From NCBI GenBank assembly GCA_052148155.1, contig JBKQIY010000163.1, positions 26,621 through 90,620 on the forward strand: a stretch of 64,000 nucleotides of DNA. Reading direction: 5' to 3'. The notes under the pieces were generated by a model. The model had not been told where the DNA came from. It searched no databases and saw only the letters and a list, made by a program, of their open reading frames with translations. Position 1 is the stretch's first letter, and each line of letters opens with the position of its first letter. Origin of the DNA: JBBQER01 sp052148155. Lineage in GTDB: Bacteria > Actinomycetota > Acidimicrobiia > IMCC26256 > PALSA-610. The translations under genes were made by a program, and so were the position numbers. Positions 16,696 through 25,009 of the stretch are shown piece by piece.

Positions 16696-17568
16696 ATGCC
16701 CATGAACCTCGATGCAGTCGGCGCAGTTTCGAAGCCCGGGGAACGCTCCTGGGACAGCACCGACGCGCTCGTCTACGCGTTGGGCGTCGGTGCGGGCCAG
16801 CTGGACCCGACCGGATTCGAGCTCGAATTTACGACCGAGAACTCGACCGCGGGCGGGATCACCCAGCTGGTGTTGCCGACGTTCCCGGTCATTGTCGGGA
16901 TGGGTGCTGGGGCAATGCCGAGCTTCGGCGACATCAACTGGGCGATGCTCGTGCACGGCGAGCAGAAAATCGAGGTCTTCGGTCCGATCCCCACCGTCGG
17001 AACTGTCGTGTCGACGACCCGCATCGTCGGGATCTACGACAAGGGTTCAGGCGCGCTGGCGGTCATGGAGACCGAGTCGAAATACAAGGACTCAGGCAAA
17101 GCGGCGTTCAACACACGATTTGGTGCGTTCATCCGGGGTGAGGGCGGCTTCGGCGACAGCCGCGGCGACGCGTTGGTCGAACGTCCGAAGATCCCCGACC
17201 GGGCACCCAAACACGAGGTGACCTACGGGACTCGCGACGACCAGGCGCTGCTGTACCGACTGTCCGGCGACCGGAACCCGCTTCACTCCGATCCGGCGTT
17301 CGCGAAGCTGGCCGGGTTCCCGAAACCGATCCTGCACGGCTTGTGCACCTACGGCGTGACCGGACGGGCGCTGCTGCACACATTGTGCGGATCTGATCCT
17401 GCGAAGTTCCAGACCATGGACGCACGGTTCTCCAAGCCCGTCTACCCTGGCGACGAGCTCACCGTGCGCATGTGGGACGACGGCAACGGACGGGCCTTGT
17501 TCCAGACCGTCACCCAAGAAGGCACCGTCGTGATCGATGGCGGCATCTTCGGCTACGCAGAGCGCTGA
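16696..17568 (+). CDS. MaoC-family (R)-specific enoyl-CoA hydratase, double hot-dog
   Basis: 290 aa from ATG 16696, preceded by GAAGGGA as ribosome binding site, 14 bp after the SDR stop. Two hot-dog folds are visible: an N-terminal substrate-binding half with TFPVIVGMGAGAMPSFGDIN, and a catalytic half with the hydratase 2 motif YRLSGDRNPLHSDPAFAK (Asp and His dyad), then KPILHGLCTYGVTGRALL. Length and layout match the hydratase region of MFE-2. It ends the operon; a strong hairpin lies 20 bp after the stop. Confidence 0.93.
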   Translation: MPMNLDAVGAVSKPGERSWDSTDALVYALGVGAGQLDPTGFELEFTTENSTAGGITQLVLPTFPVIVGMGAGAMPSFGDINWAMLVHGEQKIEVFGPIPTVGTVVSTTRIVGIYDKGSGALAVMETESKYKDSGKAAFNTRFGAFIRGEGGFGDSRGDALVERPKIPDRAPKHEVTYGTRDDQALLYRLSGDRNPLHSDPAFAKLAGFPKPILHGLCTYGVTGRALLHTLCGSDPAKFQTMDARFSKPVYPGDELTVRMWDDGNGRALFQTVTQEGTVVIDGGIFGYAER

Positions 17569-17588
17569 ACTTTCCCCCAACTCCCGTT

Positions 17589-17631
17589 CCGGCGTGAGCG
17601 AGTGATCCCGCAGACCGCTTGCTCACGCCGG
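17589..17631. terminator. Strong hairpin between convergent genes, likely bidirectional terminator
   Basis: CCGGCGTGAGCGAG at 17589-17602 pairs with CTTGCTCACGCCGG at 17618-17631, a 14-bp stem with one G-U pair and a 15-nt loop. It lies between the stop of the MaoC gene and the stop of the convergent ROK gene. There is no T tract, as is usual for hairpin terminators in high-GC actinobacteria. Confidence 0.7.
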
Positions 17632-17645
17632 TACGAACATGTTCG

Positions 17646-18521
17646 TTACCCGCGCCGCTCGTGCGCGCCGGACTCGAGGTTGCGAAACGCGACGCGGGCG
17701 GCGCCGATCAGCGGGCCGTCGGCGCCGAGCGCACCCGGGACGATCTGAGTGCCCCGCGAGAACTCGAGCCGGCAACTCGCGTCGAGCTCGCGCTGGGCGG
17801 CCTCAAAGAACGGTTTGGCGAAGCCGAGCGCGACGGAGCCGCTCACCACCGCGAGCGGCACATCGAGCAGGTTGGCGACCGACGCGACCGCGCGGCCGAC
17901 CAGCGTCCCGGTTCGCTCGCGGATCTCGAGCGATGCCTGCGCCGGCGCGGTTCCGGTGATTCGCGCGATCGCCGAACCTGAGGCCTCCGACTCGAGGCAG
18001 CCGCGCGCGCCGCACGCACACGCGTGTCCGGCGGGTTCGACGATCACGTGGCCGATGTGGCCGGCGTTGCCGTCGGCGCCGTCGAGGAGTCGACCGTCGA
18101 GCACGATGCCGGCGCCGACGCCGGTCGAGACCACCATCGCGAGGTAGTCGGAGGCGCCGACCGCCGCGCCGAGCCAACCTTCGCCGAGCGCGAGGGCTTT
18201 GGCGTCGTTGTCGATCCACACCGGGCAGGCCGTATACGCCGACAGGCGTTCGCGGAGCGGAAACTGCCGCCACGAAGGGATGTTCAGCGGCGAGACATGC
18301 TCGCCGTGTCGGTCCATCGGCCCACCGCACCCGACGCCCAACGCGACCGCGTCGCGCCGGTCGAGCTGGTCGACGAGACGGCCCAGCGTCGCGAACAGCG
18401 TGTCGCCGTCGACGTCGAGGGGGGTGGGCGTTTCCACCCGCTGCACGAGTGTGCCGTTTTCGGCGACGATCCCTGCCGCGAGTTTCGTGCCGCCGACGTC
18501 GACCGCGATGACATCGGTCAT
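17646..18521 (-). CDS. ROK-family sugar kinase (glucokinase-like)
   Basis: 291-aa ROK protein. It starts MTDVIAVDVGGTKLAAG, the phosphate-binding ASKHA motif. ROK features follow: WIDNDAKALALGEGW, VSTGVGAGIVLDGRLLDGADG, His in GNAGHIGHV, and the zinc motif CACGARGCLESEASG (CxCGxxGCxE). There is no N-terminal winged helix, so it is a kinase and not a ROK repressor. Glucose is the commonest substrate in this group, but N-acetyl sugars are possible. It diverges from aconitase across 54 bp that contain a palindrome. Confidence 0.92.
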   Translation of the reverse strand: MTDVIAVDVGGTKLAAGIVAENGTLVQRVETPTPLDVDGDTLFATLGRLVDQLDRRDAVALGVGCGGPMDRHGEHVSPLNIPSWRQFPLRERLSAYTACPVWIDNDAKALALGEGWLGAAVGASDYLAMVVSTGVGAGIVLDGRLLDGADGNAGHIGHVIVEPAGHACACGARGCLESEASGSAIARITGTAPAQASLEIRERTGTLVGRAVASVANLLDVPLAVVSGSVALGFAKPFFEAAQRELDASCRLEFSRGTQIVPGALGADGPLIGAARVAFRNLESGAHERRG

Positions 18522-18544
18522 GGAGCGCTCGTCATGGGTGCGGT

Positions 18545-18562
18545 CCCTCCGAGGGCGGAGGG
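18545..18562. promoter_or_regulatory. Palindrome abutting the acnA -10 box, candidate operator
   Basis: Perfect 6-bp inverted repeat CCCTCC(GAGGGC)GGAGGG directly upstream of TAGCCT, in the space where RNA polymerase would sit. It also lies in the leader region of the divergent ROK gene, so one regulator could affect both. Confidence 0.45.
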
Positions 18563-18568
18563 TAGCCT
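18563..18568 (+). promoter_or_regulatory. Probable -10 box (TAGCCT), leaderless aconitase promoter
   Basis: TAGCCT ends 7 nt before GTG 18576. No ribosome binding site lies between the box and the start, fitting a leaderless transcript. Confidence 0.5.
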
Positions 18569-18575
18569 CGAATCC

Positions 18576-21245
18576 GTGACCCTCGACAGCTTCGGTGCAC
18601 GCGCACGTATGTCCGTCGGCGACCGCTCCTACAACGTGTTCCGCCTCGATGCGATCGTCAGCGATCCATATGAGCTGCCTTACTCGGTGCGGGTGCTCGT
18701 CGAAAACCTTCTCCGACGCGAAGACGGTGTCGACGTGAGCGCCGACGACATCCGCGCCGTCGCGGATCGCAGCCGTTCCGCCCAAGAGGCCGGCCACCGC
18801 GAGCTGCAATTCATGCCGGCGCGTGTGCTGATGCAGGACCTCACCGGCGTCCCCGCGATCGCCGACCTCGCGGCGGTACGTGACGCGGTGGCGCGGCTCG
18901 GGGGTGACAGCGCCACCGTCGAGCCGGGCATTCCCGTCGACCTCGTCATCGACCACTCGATCATCGCCGACTTCTCCGGCTCGTCTGACGCACTTGCCCG
19001 CAACGCCGAACTTGAGTTCGAACGCAATCGGGAGCGCTACACGTTCCTGCGTTGGGCTCAACAGGCGTTCAAGACGTTGAAGGTGTTCCCACCTGACCGG
19101 GGTATCTGCCATCAGGTAAACCTCGAGTACCTCTCACAAGTCGTGTTCCGCGACGCGGACGGATTCGCCTATCCGGACACTTTGGTCGGAACCGATTCGC
19201 ACACGCCGATGGTCAATGGCCTCGGCGTGCTCGGTTGGGGGGTGGGCGGCATCGAGGCCGAGGCCGCGATGCTCGGCCAGGCGATCTCGATGTTGTTGCC
19301 GGCGATCGTGGGCATCAAGCTCGTCGGCGCGCTGTCGCCCGGCGTCACCGCCACCGACCTCGTGCTCACCGTCGCGCAGCGGCTGCGCGCACACGGCGTG
19401 GTCGGCAAACTCGTCGAGTTCTACGGCGAAGGTGTCGGGCGCGTTCCGCTCGAGAATCGGGCGACGATCGGGAACATGTCGCCCGAGTACGGATCGACAA
19501 GCACGCTCTTTCCGATCGACGACGAGACGCTGCGATATCTGCGCGCGACCGGCCGTCCCGATGATCTCGTCGCGCTCGTCGAAACCTACGCCAAAGCCCA
19601 GGGTCTGTGGCACGACGCCGCCGCGGTTCCGCACTACGACGAGATGCTCGAACTCGACCTGTCGACGGTCGAGCCGTCGCTCGCCGGACCGGCCCGACCG
19701 CAAGACCGCGTTTCGCTGTCGCACGCCAAGGCGGGTTTCGCCCAAGCCTTGGCCGGCGTTCGCCGTGACGAAGGCACAACCTTGGAGTTGGCCGACGCGC
19801 CGGTCGCGTTGGCCGACGGGCGAGCGTTCGATCTCGCCGACGGCGCGGTCGTGATCGCGGCGATCACGTCGTGCACGAACACGTCGAACCCGTCGGTCAT
19901 GATCGCGGCCGGTCTGCTGGCCCGCAATGCCGTCGCGCGTGGCCTCACCACGCCGCCGTGGGTGAAGACCACGCTCGCGCCCGGTTCTCTCGTCGTCACT
20001 GACTACTACACCAAAGCCGGTCTCCTCGAGCCGCTCGCCGCGCTCGGTTTCGACGTCGTCGGCTACGGCTGCACGACCTGCATCGGCAACTCGGGCCCGT
20101 TGGCGCCGGAGATCTCCAACGCGATCGGCGAACATGACCTGTCGGTCTGCTCAGTCCTGTCCGGCAACCGTAACTTCGAAGGGCGCATCCATCCCGACGT
20201 CCGCATGAACTACCTGGCCTCGCCGCCACTGGTCGTCGCGTACGCGCTCGCGGGCACGATGGACATCGACTTGAGCTCCGATCCGATCGGCTCCGACGCC
20301 GACGGACGCGCGGTCTATCTGCGCGACCTGTGGCCGTCGGATTCGGAGATCACCAACGTCGTCGAATCGGTGCTCGATCGCAGCATGTTCGTCGAACGGT
20401 ACGGCTCGTTCCTCGACGGAGACGAACGTTGGCGTGCGCTGCCGGCCCCGACTGGCGACCGCTACGAATGGGATCCGCAAAGCACCTACATCCGCCGCCC
20501 ACCGTTCCTCGACGACGTGTCGGGCCAGGATCTCCCCATCGTTCCGATCACCGGAGCTCGTGTGCTGGCGCTCCTCGGCGACAGTGTCACCACCGACCAC
20601 ATCTCGCCCGCGGGAAACATTCGTGCGTCGACGCCGGCGGGCCAGTGGCTCATCGGCCACGGTGTCGAGGCACGCGATTTCAACTCGTACGGCGCGCGTC
20701 GCGGCAATCACGAAGTGATGGTTCGGGGGACGTTCGCCAACGTGCGGTTACGTAACCAGCTCGCCCCCGGCACCGAGGGCGGATTCACCGTGCATCTGCC
20801 CGACGGCGAGCCGGCAACGATCTATGACGCCGCGATGCAGTACGCCCGCGAGGAGGTGCCGCTCCTGGTCATCGCAGGCAAGGAATACGGCTCCGGTTCG
20901 TCACGAGACTGGGCGGCGAAAGGGTCGCTGCTGCTCGGCGTGCGAGCTGTGCTCGCGCAGAGCTACGAGCGCATCCACCGGTCGAATCTGGTCGGCATGG
21001 GAGTGCTGCCTCTCGAGTTCGTGTCGGGCGAGTCCGCCGCGTCGCTCGGCCTCACTGGCCATGAGGAGTACCGGATCGACGGTGTCGAGGCACTCGCGAC
21101 CGACGGCCCCCTCCCGGCCGACGTGACCGTGGTCGCCGACCGTCGTTCGTTCGTGATGCGCGTCCGGATCGACACGCCGTACGAACGGCAGATCTTTCGT
21201 GCCGGCGGCATCCTGGCCTGCACCCTCCGGGCGATGCTCGGCTAG
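18576..21245 (+). CDS. acnA: Aconitate hydratase (AcnA type)
   Basis: 889-aa aconitase, citrate to isocitrate in the TCA cycle; 889 residues is normal for the family. The frame is open upstream to 18024 only as antisense of the ROK gene; GTG 18576 gives the family N-terminus (LDSFGARARMSVGDRSYNVF). The three [4Fe-4S] cysteines are visible in AAITSCTNTSNPSVM and YGCTTCIGNSGPLAPE. Substrate-site segments include GTDSHTPMVNGLGVLGWGVG, GDSVTTDHISPAGNI and AGKEYGSGSSRDWAAKG. A palindrome and -10 box precede it. Confidence 0.97.
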   Translation: MTLDSFGARARMSVGDRSYNVFRLDAIVSDPYELPYSVRVLVENLLRREDGVDVSADDIRAVADRSRSAQEAGHRELQFMPARVLMQDLTGVPAIADLAAVRDAVARLGGDSATVEPGIPVDLVIDHSIIADFSGSSDALARNAELEFERNRERYTFLRWAQQAFKTLKVFPPDRGICHQVNLEYLSQVVFRDADGFAYPDTLVGTDSHTPMVNGLGVLGWGVGGIEAEAAMLGQAISMLLPAIVGIKLVGALSPGVTATDLVLTVAQRLRAHGVVGKLVEFYGEGVGRVPLENRATIGNMSPEYGSTSTLFPIDDETLRYLRATGRPDDLVALVETYAKAQGLWHDAAAVPHYDEMLELDLSTVEPSLAGPARPQDRVSLSHAKAGFAQALAGVRRDEGTTLELADAPVALADGRAFDLADGAVVIAAITSCTNTSNPSVMIAAGLLARNAVARGLTTPPWVKTTLAPGSLVVTDYYTKAGLLEPLAALGFDVVGYGCTTCIGNSGPLAPEISNAIGEHDLSVCSVLSGNRNFEGRIHPDVRMNYLASPPLVVAYALAGTMDIDLSSDPIGSDADGRAVYLRDLWPSDSEITNVVESVLDRSMFVERYGSFLDGDERWRALPAPTGDRYEWDPQSTYIRRPPFLDDVSGQDLPIVPITGARVLALLGDSVTTDHISPAGNIRASTPAGQWLIGHGVEARDFNSYGARRGNHEVMVRGTFANVRLRNQLAPGTEGGFTVHLPDGEPATIYDAAMQYAREEVPLLVIAGKEYGSGSSRDWAAKGSLLLGVRAVLAQSYERIHRSNLVGMGVLPLEFVSGESAASLGLTGHEEYRIDGVEALATDGPLPADVTVVADRRSFVMRVRIDTPYERQIFRAGGILACTLRAMLG

Positions 21246-21246
21246 C

Positions 21247-21268
21247 CCTACCTACCGGGAGGTAGGCT
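21247..21268. promoter_or_regulatory. 20-bp near-perfect palindrome overlapping a TAGGCT box, candidate operator of the desaturase gene
   Basis: CCTACCT at 21247-21253 and AGGTAGG at 21260-21266 form inverted 7-bp arms around ACCGGG; only one central pair mismatches over 20 bp. The right arm overlaps TAGGCT (21263-21268), a possible -10 box 43 nt before the desaturase ATG. There is no T run, so an operator is more likely than a terminator for acnA. Confidence 0.5.
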
Positions 21269-21311
21269 GACCGGGCCCGCCGGAGCGGCGGCTTCAGGGT
21301 CAGGAGCAGGC

Positions 21312-22226
21312 ATGTCGGTGACCGTCGAATCCGCGAACGTCGAGTCGCGGGTCGACGGTGTCGGACCGACCGCGTCGAGTGGCGCGAGCCGCGACCCGTC
21401 GACGTGGGCTCCCAACGAGCACATCAACCGCCGGTCGTCGATCCCGTTCCTCGCGCTGCATTTCGTGCCGCTCCTCGCGTTCGTGACCGGGATCACCTGG
21501 CGGGCCGTGTGGCTGGCCCTCGCGCTCTATTTCATCCGGATGCTCGCGATCACCGGCGGCTATCACCGCTATTTCGCGCATCGCAGCTACCGGCTCGGGC
21601 GGGTCCCGCAGTTCGTGCTCGCGTTCGTCGGCACGACCGCAGCGCAGAAAGGGCCGCTGTGGTGGGCTGCGCACCACCGAGCCCACCATAAGTACTCCGA
21701 CACCGAACGCGACATCCACTCGCCCATCCGCGGCTTTTGGTGGAGCCACGCCGGGTGGATCCTGTGCGACAAATTCAACAAGACCGACACCGCCGCGATC
21801 AAGGACTTCGCGAAGTACCCCGAACTGGTTTGGCTCGATAAGCACGACTGGATCGGCACGTGGAGTCTCGCCATCGCGTGCTACCTGTACGCGGGGTGGA
21901 GCGGGCTCGTCATCGGCTTCTTCGCGTCGACGATCGTGCTGTGGCACGCGACCTTCTGCGTGAACTCACTTGCACACGTGTTCGGACGGCGCGTGTACGA
22001 CACGCCCGACACGAGCCGCAACTCGGCGATCGTCGCGCTCATCACGAGCGGTGAGGGCTGGCACAACAATCATCACCGCTACCCGTGGGCGGCCCGTCAG
22101 GGCTTCCGGTGGTGGCAGGTCGACGTGACCTACTACGTGCTGCGCATGTTCAGCTTCGTCGGGATCGTGCGCGACATCCGCCCGGTGCCTGCCGCCGTTC
22201 GCGAGGAGGCCCGCGCCCGCCGCTGA
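21312..22226 (+). CDS. Acyl-CoA/acyl-lipid fatty acid desaturase
   Basis: 304-aa membrane desaturase of the stearoyl-CoA (delta-9) type. The three diiron histidine boxes are intact: HRYFAH (with GGYHRYF), HRAHH in WWAAHHRAHHKYSDTE, and HNNHH in GEGWHNNHHRYPWAAR. Hydrophobic helices surround them, and DIHSPIRGFWWSHAGWIL is the usual linker. It would introduce a cis double bond into membrane fatty acids. It begins at ATG 21312 with GGAG at about 21301 as ribosome binding site. The palindrome upstream suggests control by a lipid-responsive repressor, an inference. Confidence 0.93.
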   Translation: MSVTVESANVESRVDGVGPTASSGASRDPSTWAPNEHINRRSSIPFLALHFVPLLAFVTGITWRAVWLALALYFIRMLAITGGYHRYFAHRSYRLGRVPQFVLAFVGTTAAQKGPLWWAAHHRAHHKYSDTERDIHSPIRGFWWSHAGWILCDKFNKTDTAAIKDFAKYPELVWLDKHDWIGTWSLAIACYLYAGWSGLVIGFFASTIVLWHATFCVNSLAHVFGRRVYDTPDTSRNSAIVALITSGEGWHNNHHRYPWAARQGFRWWQVDVTYYVLRMFSFVGIVRDIRPVPAAVREEARARR

Positions 22227-22230
22227 GCCG

Positions 22231-22443
22231 GTGAACCGGCGCGCCGGTCGTGTCGTCCTCCAAGTCGTGACGAAGCACAGGCTGACCATGGTCGTGTTGG
22301 CCGCGATCGGTGTCGCCGCGCGCTCAGGATGTGGGAGCAAGGCGACATCGCCATCTCCCGCCAGTCCGGCCGGGACGCAGGCACCTACCACCGCCGCGCC
22401 GACGACGAGTTCCGGAGGCGGCGGCGGAGGATACGGCAACTGA
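22231..22443 (+). CDS. Small predicted lipoprotein, glycine-rich C-terminus
   Basis: 70 aa from GTG 22231, or 58 aa from GTG 22267. A short basic start is followed by LTMVVLAAIGVAARSGCGSK, a hydrophobic segment and a Cys that could be a lipobox, although ARSGC is a poor match to the consensus. The rest is Ala/Pro/Thr/Ser then GGGGGGYGN, a low-complexity tether. It lies 4 bp after the desaturase and 58 bp before kdpD. No family recognised. It could be a spurious open frame. Confidence 0.4.
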   Translation: MNRRAGRVVLQVVTKHRLTMVVLAAIGVAARSGCGSKATSPSPASPAGTQAPTTAAPTTSSGGGGGGYGN

Positions 22444-22501
22444 CGCTGCATAACTCGCTCGAAATACCCGCGTTCGCGGCACAGTACGACACACTGGTCG
22501 G

Positions 22502-25009
22502 ATGGCGCGGGGGCAACTTCGTTTATATCTGGGCGCAGCCCCAGGCGTGGGGAAGACGTTCGCGATGCTCAACGAGGGTCGCCGACGCCACGACCGTGGC
22601 ACCGACGTCGTCATCGGCATCGTCGAGACCCACGGGCGGGCGCGAACCGCCGAGCAGCTCGGCGACCTCGAGATCGTGCCGTTGCGCAAGGTCCACTACC
22701 GAGATGTCGATTTCGACGAGATGGACGTCGACGCAGTCCTCGCGCGGCGTCCTGACGTCGTGCTCGTCGACGAGCTCGCCCATACGAACATCACTGGTTC
22801 GAGAAACGACAAACGCTGGCAAGACGTCGAACAGCTCCTCGACGCCGGCCTGGACGTCATCTCGACCTTGAACATCCAGCACCTCGAATCCGTCAACGAC
22901 GTCGTCGAGCGCATCACCGGCGTGAAGCAGCGAGAAACCATCCCTGACGGGATCGTACGCACCGCCGACCAGATCGAACTCGTCGACATGACGCCCGAAG
23001 CGCTGCGGCGGCGAATGGCGCACGGCAACGTGTACAAGTCGGATCGGATCGACGCCGCGCTCGCCAACTACTTCCGTCCCGGCAACCTCGCGGCCCTACG
23101 AGAACTTGCGCTGTTGTGGCTCGCGGACCGCGTCGACGAAGGCCTCGAGAGCTACCGCGATCGTCACAACATCACCGAGCCGTGGGAGACCCGCGAGCGG
23201 GTGCTGGTGGCGATCACCGGCGCGCCCGGAACCGAGGCGCTCATCCGTCGGGCCGCGCGCATGGCGCAGCGATCCCACGGTGAACTGCTCGGCGTGCATG
23301 TGCGAAGCGACGACGGCCTCACCGGCGGCGGCCGCTCCGACGCCGTCGAGCGTCACCGTCAGCTCCTCACCGACCTCGGCGGCGAGTACCACGAGGTGAT
23401 CGCCTCCGATATCGCGGCGGCGCTCGCGGAACTCGCTCGGGTCGAGAACTGCACACAGCTGGTACTCGGGGCGAGCGGCCGCTCCCGCTGGGCCGAACTG
23501 ACGCGCGGTTCGGTGATCAACCGTGTGATCCGACTGTCCGGCCCGATCGACCTGCACGTCATTTCTCAAGACAAAGCCGGTGTACGCGTCCGCGATGAGC
23601 GACCACACCGGCCGCTCGTCGGGCGCGCGTCGGCGTTGTCGATGCGGCGGCGGCTGTCCGGACTCGCGGTCGGGGCCATCGGCCTGCCGGTGCTCACGAT
23701 CTCCCTGTCGAGATTGCGGGGAGATCTCAACCTCGGCTCGGTGCTGTTGCTGTTCTTGTTGTTGATCGTCGCGACCGCGGCCACCGGCGGTCCGGTGCTC
23801 GCGATCGGCACCGCGGTCGCCGCGTTCTTGTGCGCTAACTACTACTTCACGCCGCCGATACACCGTTTCACGATCGAACGGCACGAGAACGTGCTCGCGT
23901 TGATCGTGTTCGTCGTCGTCGCGGGAGTCGTCAGTGCGTTCGTCGACGCGGCCGCTCGTCAAGCGCGCGACGCGGCGCGTGCCCGTGCTGATGCCGAGAC
24001 GCTGGCCCGTCTGGCAGCCAACGTGCAACAGGACGACCCCCTCGCCGATCTCGTCGTGTTCGTACGGTCCTCGTTCGGACTTGACGGCGCCAGCGTGCTC
24101 GCCCGCTCCGACGGGACATGGCACACCGAGGCCGGCGCCGGCCCCAACCCTCCCTCGTGTCCTGAAGATGCCAATCTCACCTTGCCTCTCGGCGAAGATG
24201 TGGTGCTGGCATTGGTCGGAGGCCGGCTCACAGGCGCCGACCGGCAGGTGCTCAACGCATTCGCGGCCCAGCTGACCGGCGCCCGAGACCGGGCGCGTCT
24301 GTCGGAAGCCGCGGCGCAGGCCACCGAGCTGACCCAGGCCAACGAGTTGCGCACCGCGCTGCTCCAAGCCGTTTCCCACGACCTGCGCACGCCGCTCGCG
24401 TCGATCAAGGCGTCGGCGTCGAGCCTGCGTCAACCCGATATCGAATGGTCGAAACAGGACGAGGCCGAATTTCTCCAGACGATCGAGGAAGAAACCGACC
24501 GGCTGACGGCACTGGTATCGAACCTGCTCGACATGAGCCGCTTGCAGGCCGGTGTGCTGCAGCCGACGCTACGACCCGTGAACCTTGAAGAGGTCGTCCC
24601 GGCCGCGATTGCCAGCTTGGGTGAGCGAGCGTACGGCGTCGTGTACGACGTGCCCGAGCGGCTCAGTCCGGTACGTGCCGATGCCGCGTTGCTCGAACGG
24701 GTCGTCGCGAACCTGGTCGAGAACGCGATGCGATGGTCGCCCGGAGACCGCCCCGCGCGCGTCACTGCCGGCCGCGTGCACGATCGGGTCGACCTGCGGG
24801 TCATCGACCACGGTCCGGGGATCGCGGCCGGCTCGCGCGAGCAGGTGTTTCAGCCCTTCCAACGGCTCGGCGACCGGGGCGGTACCGGAGTCGGGCTCGG
24901 CCTCGCGGTCGCGCGGGGCTTCGTACGCGCGATGGAAGGTGAGTTGTTGATCGAAGACACCCCCGACGGAGGCACGACCGCGGTCGTCAGCCTCGGAGTC
25001 GCTCCGTGA
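22502..25009 (+). CDS. kdpD: KdpD-type sensor histidine kinase
   Basis: 835-aa membrane kinase. An N-terminal KdpD domain carries Walker A GAAPGVGKTFAMLNEG (residues 11-26) and Walker B VVLVDELAHTNITGS. A universal-stress-protein domain follows (residues ~230-350, LVAITGAPGTEALIRRAARM, LVLGASGRSRWAEL), then four closely packed membrane helices (~385-480), a GAF-like stretch, the phospho-acceptor VSHDLRTPLASIKASASSLR (His about residue 626) and an ATPase domain with NLVENAMRWSPGD and GGTGVGLGLAVARG. Start ATG 22502. It overlaps kdpE as GTGA. No kdpFABC potassium pump genes are in the window. Confidence 0.93.
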   Translation: MARGQLRLYLGAAPGVGKTFAMLNEGRRRHDRGTDVVIGIVETHGRARTAEQLGDLEIVPLRKVHYRDVDFDEMDVDAVLARRPDVVLVDELAHTNITGSRNDKRWQDVEQLLDAGLDVISTLNIQHLESVNDVVERITGVKQRETIPDGIVRTADQIELVDMTPEALRRRMAHGNVYKSDRIDAALANYFRPGNLAALRELALLWLADRVDEGLESYRDRHNITEPWETRERVLVAITGAPGTEALIRRAARMAQRSHGELLGVHVRSDDGLTGGGRSDAVERHRQLLTDLGGEYHEVIASDIAAALAELARVENCTQLVLGASGRSRWAELTRGSVINRVIRLSGPIDLHVISQDKAGVRVRDERPHRPLVGRASALSMRRRLSGLAVGAIGLPVLTISLSRLRGDLNLGSVLLLFLLLIVATAATGGPVLAIGTAVAAFLCANYYFTPPIHRFTIERHENVLALIVFVVVAGVVSAFVDAAARQARDAARARADAETLARLAANVQQDDPLADLVVFVRSSFGLDGASVLARSDGTWHTEAGAGPNPPSCPEDANLTLPLGEDVVLALVGGRLTGADRQVLNAFAAQLTGARDRARLSEAAAQATELTQANELRTALLQAVSHDLRTPLASIKASASSLRQPDIEWSKQDEAEFLQTIEEETDRLTALVSNLLDMSRLQAGVLQPTLRPVNLEEVVPAAIASLGERAYGVVYDVPERLSPVRADAALLERVVANLVENAMRWSPGDRPARVTAGRVHDRVDLRVIDHGPGIAAGSREQVFQPFQRLGDRGGTGVGLGLAVARGFVRAMEGELLIEDTPDGGTTAVVSLGVAP

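Noticed and set aside
17633..17646. Perfect palindrome ACGAACATGTTCGT, similar to an actinobacterial SOS (LexA) box
   Set aside because: The half-sites CGAAC and GTTCG are separated by 2 nt instead of the 4 nt of the consensus, and the site lies at the 3' end of the ROK gene, not before a promoter.
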